From Pseudomonas songnenensis (lineage in GTDB: Bacteria > Pseudomonadota > Gammaproteobacteria > Pseudomonadales > Pseudomonadaceae), in the NCBI RefSeq assembly GCF_003696315.1, contig NZ_RFFN01000001.1:603679-667678 (forward strand): a stretch of DNA of 64,000 nucleotides. Direction: 5' to 3'. A program made the position numbers and the translations under genes. The notes under the pieces are model-generated. The model was not told where the DNA came from. It made no database searches and worked only from the letters and a program-made list of their open reading frames with translations. Shown piece after piece: positions 63,036 through 64,000 of this stretch; position 1 is the first letter of the stretch, and each line of letters starts with the position of its first letter.

Positions 63036-63662
63036 TTGTTGAAACGCGAAACCCCTCTCTCCCTCGACGGTCCCTGCGGCGCCCTGGAAGCGCTGTATTT
63101 CGATCAGCCTCAGCCGACCGGCCTGGCGTTGATCTGCCATCCGAACCCGGTCAAGGGCGGCACTATGCTCAACAAGGTGGTGTCGACCCTGCAGCGTACC
63201 GCGCGCGACGCAGGTTACTGCACGCTGCGCTTCAACTACCGAGGCGTGGGCGGCAGCGCCGGCGCGCACGATATGGTCGAAGGGGAAGTCGATGATGCCG
63301 AGGCCGCATTGCGCTGGCTGCGGCAGCAGCAACCCGAGCTGCCGTTGACGCTGCTGGGGTTTTCCTTCGGTGGCTTCGTCGCCGGCAGCCTGGCGGCGCG
63401 CCTAAAAGACGAGGGGCAGGGTGTGCAGCGTCTGCTGATGGTGGCACCGGCCGTGTCGCGGCTGAACAGCCTGTCACTGGCGGACGATTGCCGGCTCACC
63501 ATCATCCAGCCAGAGCAGGATGAGGTGATTGAAGCCGAGTCGGTATATGCCTTTTCCGCCGCGCTGCAGCACCCCCACGAGCTGCTGAAAGTGGCAGAAT
63601 GCGGCCACTTTTTTCACGGCAAACTGGTGGAATTGAAAGAGCTGGTCGCACCACGCCTCTAG
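63036..63662 (+). CDS. Alpha/beta hydrolase
   Basis: A 208-residue serine hydrolase of the alpha/beta fold, dienelactone hydrolase-like family. The nucleophile elbow is GFSFGGF near residue 110, preceded by the oxyanion-type HPNPVKGG segment near 41 and FNYRGVGGS near 68. An acid and a late His (CGHFFHG near 190) complete a plausible triad. The start is TTG at 63036, with GGAG at 63024-63027. Substrate unknown. It is 45 bp upstream of trpS, with the same neighbours as in P. aeruginosa as I recall it. Confidence 0.87.
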   Translation: MLKRETPLSLDGPCGALEALYFDQPQPTGLALICHPNPVKGGTMLNKVVSTLQRTARDAGYCTLRFNYRGVGGSAGAHDMVEGEVDDAEAALRWLRQQQPELPLTLLGFSFGGFVAGSLAARLKDEGQGVQRLLMVAPAVSRLNSLSLADDCRLTIIQPEQDEVIEAESVYAFSAALQHPHELLKVAECGHFFHGKLVELKELVAPRL

Positions 63663-63707
63663 CCGCTGCTTTCGTTCTTCAGTACGCAACGATCGAGATA
63701 CCGCTGA

Positions 63708-64000
63708 ATGACTACCCGAATCCTTACCGGCATCACGACTACTGGCACACCGCATCTGGGCAACTACGCCGGTGCGATTCGCCCAGCGGTCCTCGCCAGC
63801 CGTGATGCGGCCGCCGATTCCTTCTATTTCCTGGCCGACTATCACGCGCTGATCAAATGCGATGACCCGCTGCGCATCCAGCGTTCGCGTCTGGAGATCG
63901 CTGCGACCTGGCTGGCGTGTGGGCTCGACGCCGAGCGCGTGACCTTCTATCGCCAGTCCGATGTGCCGGAGATTCCGGAGCTGACCTGGCTGCTGACCTG
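63708..64000 (+). CDS. trpS: Tryptophanyl-tRNA synthetase, 5' part cut by window end
   Basis: The first 97 codons of a class I aminoacyl-tRNA synthetase. The start [20 protein letters not shown] contains the HIGH-equivalent TPHLGNY, followed by [12 protein letters not shown] and the segment [18 protein letters not shown], matching pseudomonad TrpS. The frame is open to the window edge, so the KMSKS motif is not visible. The short 45-bp gap suggests it is transcribed with the hydrolase gene. Confidence 0.95.
   Translation, partial: MTTRILTGITTTGTPHLGNYAGAIRPAVLASRDAAADSFYFLADYHALIKCDDPLRIQRSRLEIAATWLACGLDAERVTFYRQSDVPEIPELTWLLT

Overview
The window is chromosomal DNA from a high-GC gammaproteobacterium of the Pseudomonas group, most likely a Pseudomonas/Stutzerimonas stutzeri-like organism. 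Three things support this: GC-rich third codon positions, protein sequences that read as pseudomonad throughout, and gene order. The run queG, nnr, tsaE, amiB, mutL, miaA, hfq, hflX, hflK, hflC, hisZ, purA, tRNA-Leu, rnr, rlmB, rpsF, rpsR, DUF2232, rplI, dnaB, alr, DISM diguanylate cyclase, ygiQ matches the block I remember from Pseudomonas genomes. The species assignment is inference. I see no insertion sequence, prophage, integron or CRISPR array, and almost all the DNA is ordinary core genome.

Layout. (1) 1-8.5 kb: a PhoD-type phosphatase, then a minus-strand ethanolamine catabolism module: an iron alcohol dehydrogenase, an acetaldehyde dehydrogenase, an ethanolamine permease, eutB and eutC. 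No microcompartment genes and no regulator lie beside it. (2) 8.6-13 kb: mpl, ubiX, a small YceK-type lipoprotein and a full-length extra-looking FtsH protease. (3) 13-27 kb: the queG divergon and the nnr-tsaE-amiB-mutL-miaA-hfq-hflXKC-hisZ-purA series, much of it joined by ATGA or GTGA overlaps. (4) 27-38 kb: two identical tRNA-Leu genes, then rnr-rlmB, a hybrid sensor kinase lodged between rlmB and the ribosomal operon rpsF-rpsR-DUF2232-rplI, then dnaB and alr. (5) 38-47.6 kb: a signalling stretch with a DISM-type diguanylate cyclase, ygiQ, a chemoreceptor, a double-receiver diguanylate cyclase and a DUF2333 protein. (6) 47.6-54 kb: pilR/pilS (type IV pilus control), a small zinc-ribbon-like protein, bamD divergent from rluD-pgeF. 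(7) 54-58.5 kb: clpB behind a heat-shock promoter, a tRNA-Asn/Pro/Lys operon, ndh and a DUF3094 mini-protein. (8) 58.9-64 kb: a large DUF1631 protein, a 430-bp spacer holding an orphan terminator, nadC, a DUF1043 protein, an alpha/beta hydrolase and the 5' part of trpS, cut by the window edge.

Functional themes. Several genes concern RNA: miaA, tsaE, queG, rlmB, rluD, hfq, RNase R, ribosomal proteins and five tRNAs. Proteostasis is represented by FtsH, its regulators HflK/HflC, and ClpB. Envelope biogenesis is represented by mpl, amiB, alr, pgeF and bamD. Surface-related signalling is represented by two predicted diguanylate cyclases, a DUF1631 protein, a chemoreceptor and PilSR.

I did not find an obviously undescribed system. 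The most worthwhile leads are the second-type FtsH beside a YceK lipoprotein and within 10 kb of hflKC, the sensor kinase inserted before rpsF, the orphan terminator and possible small RNA before nadC, and a recurring class of near-perfect GC-rich hairpins without a U-tract at gene ends.
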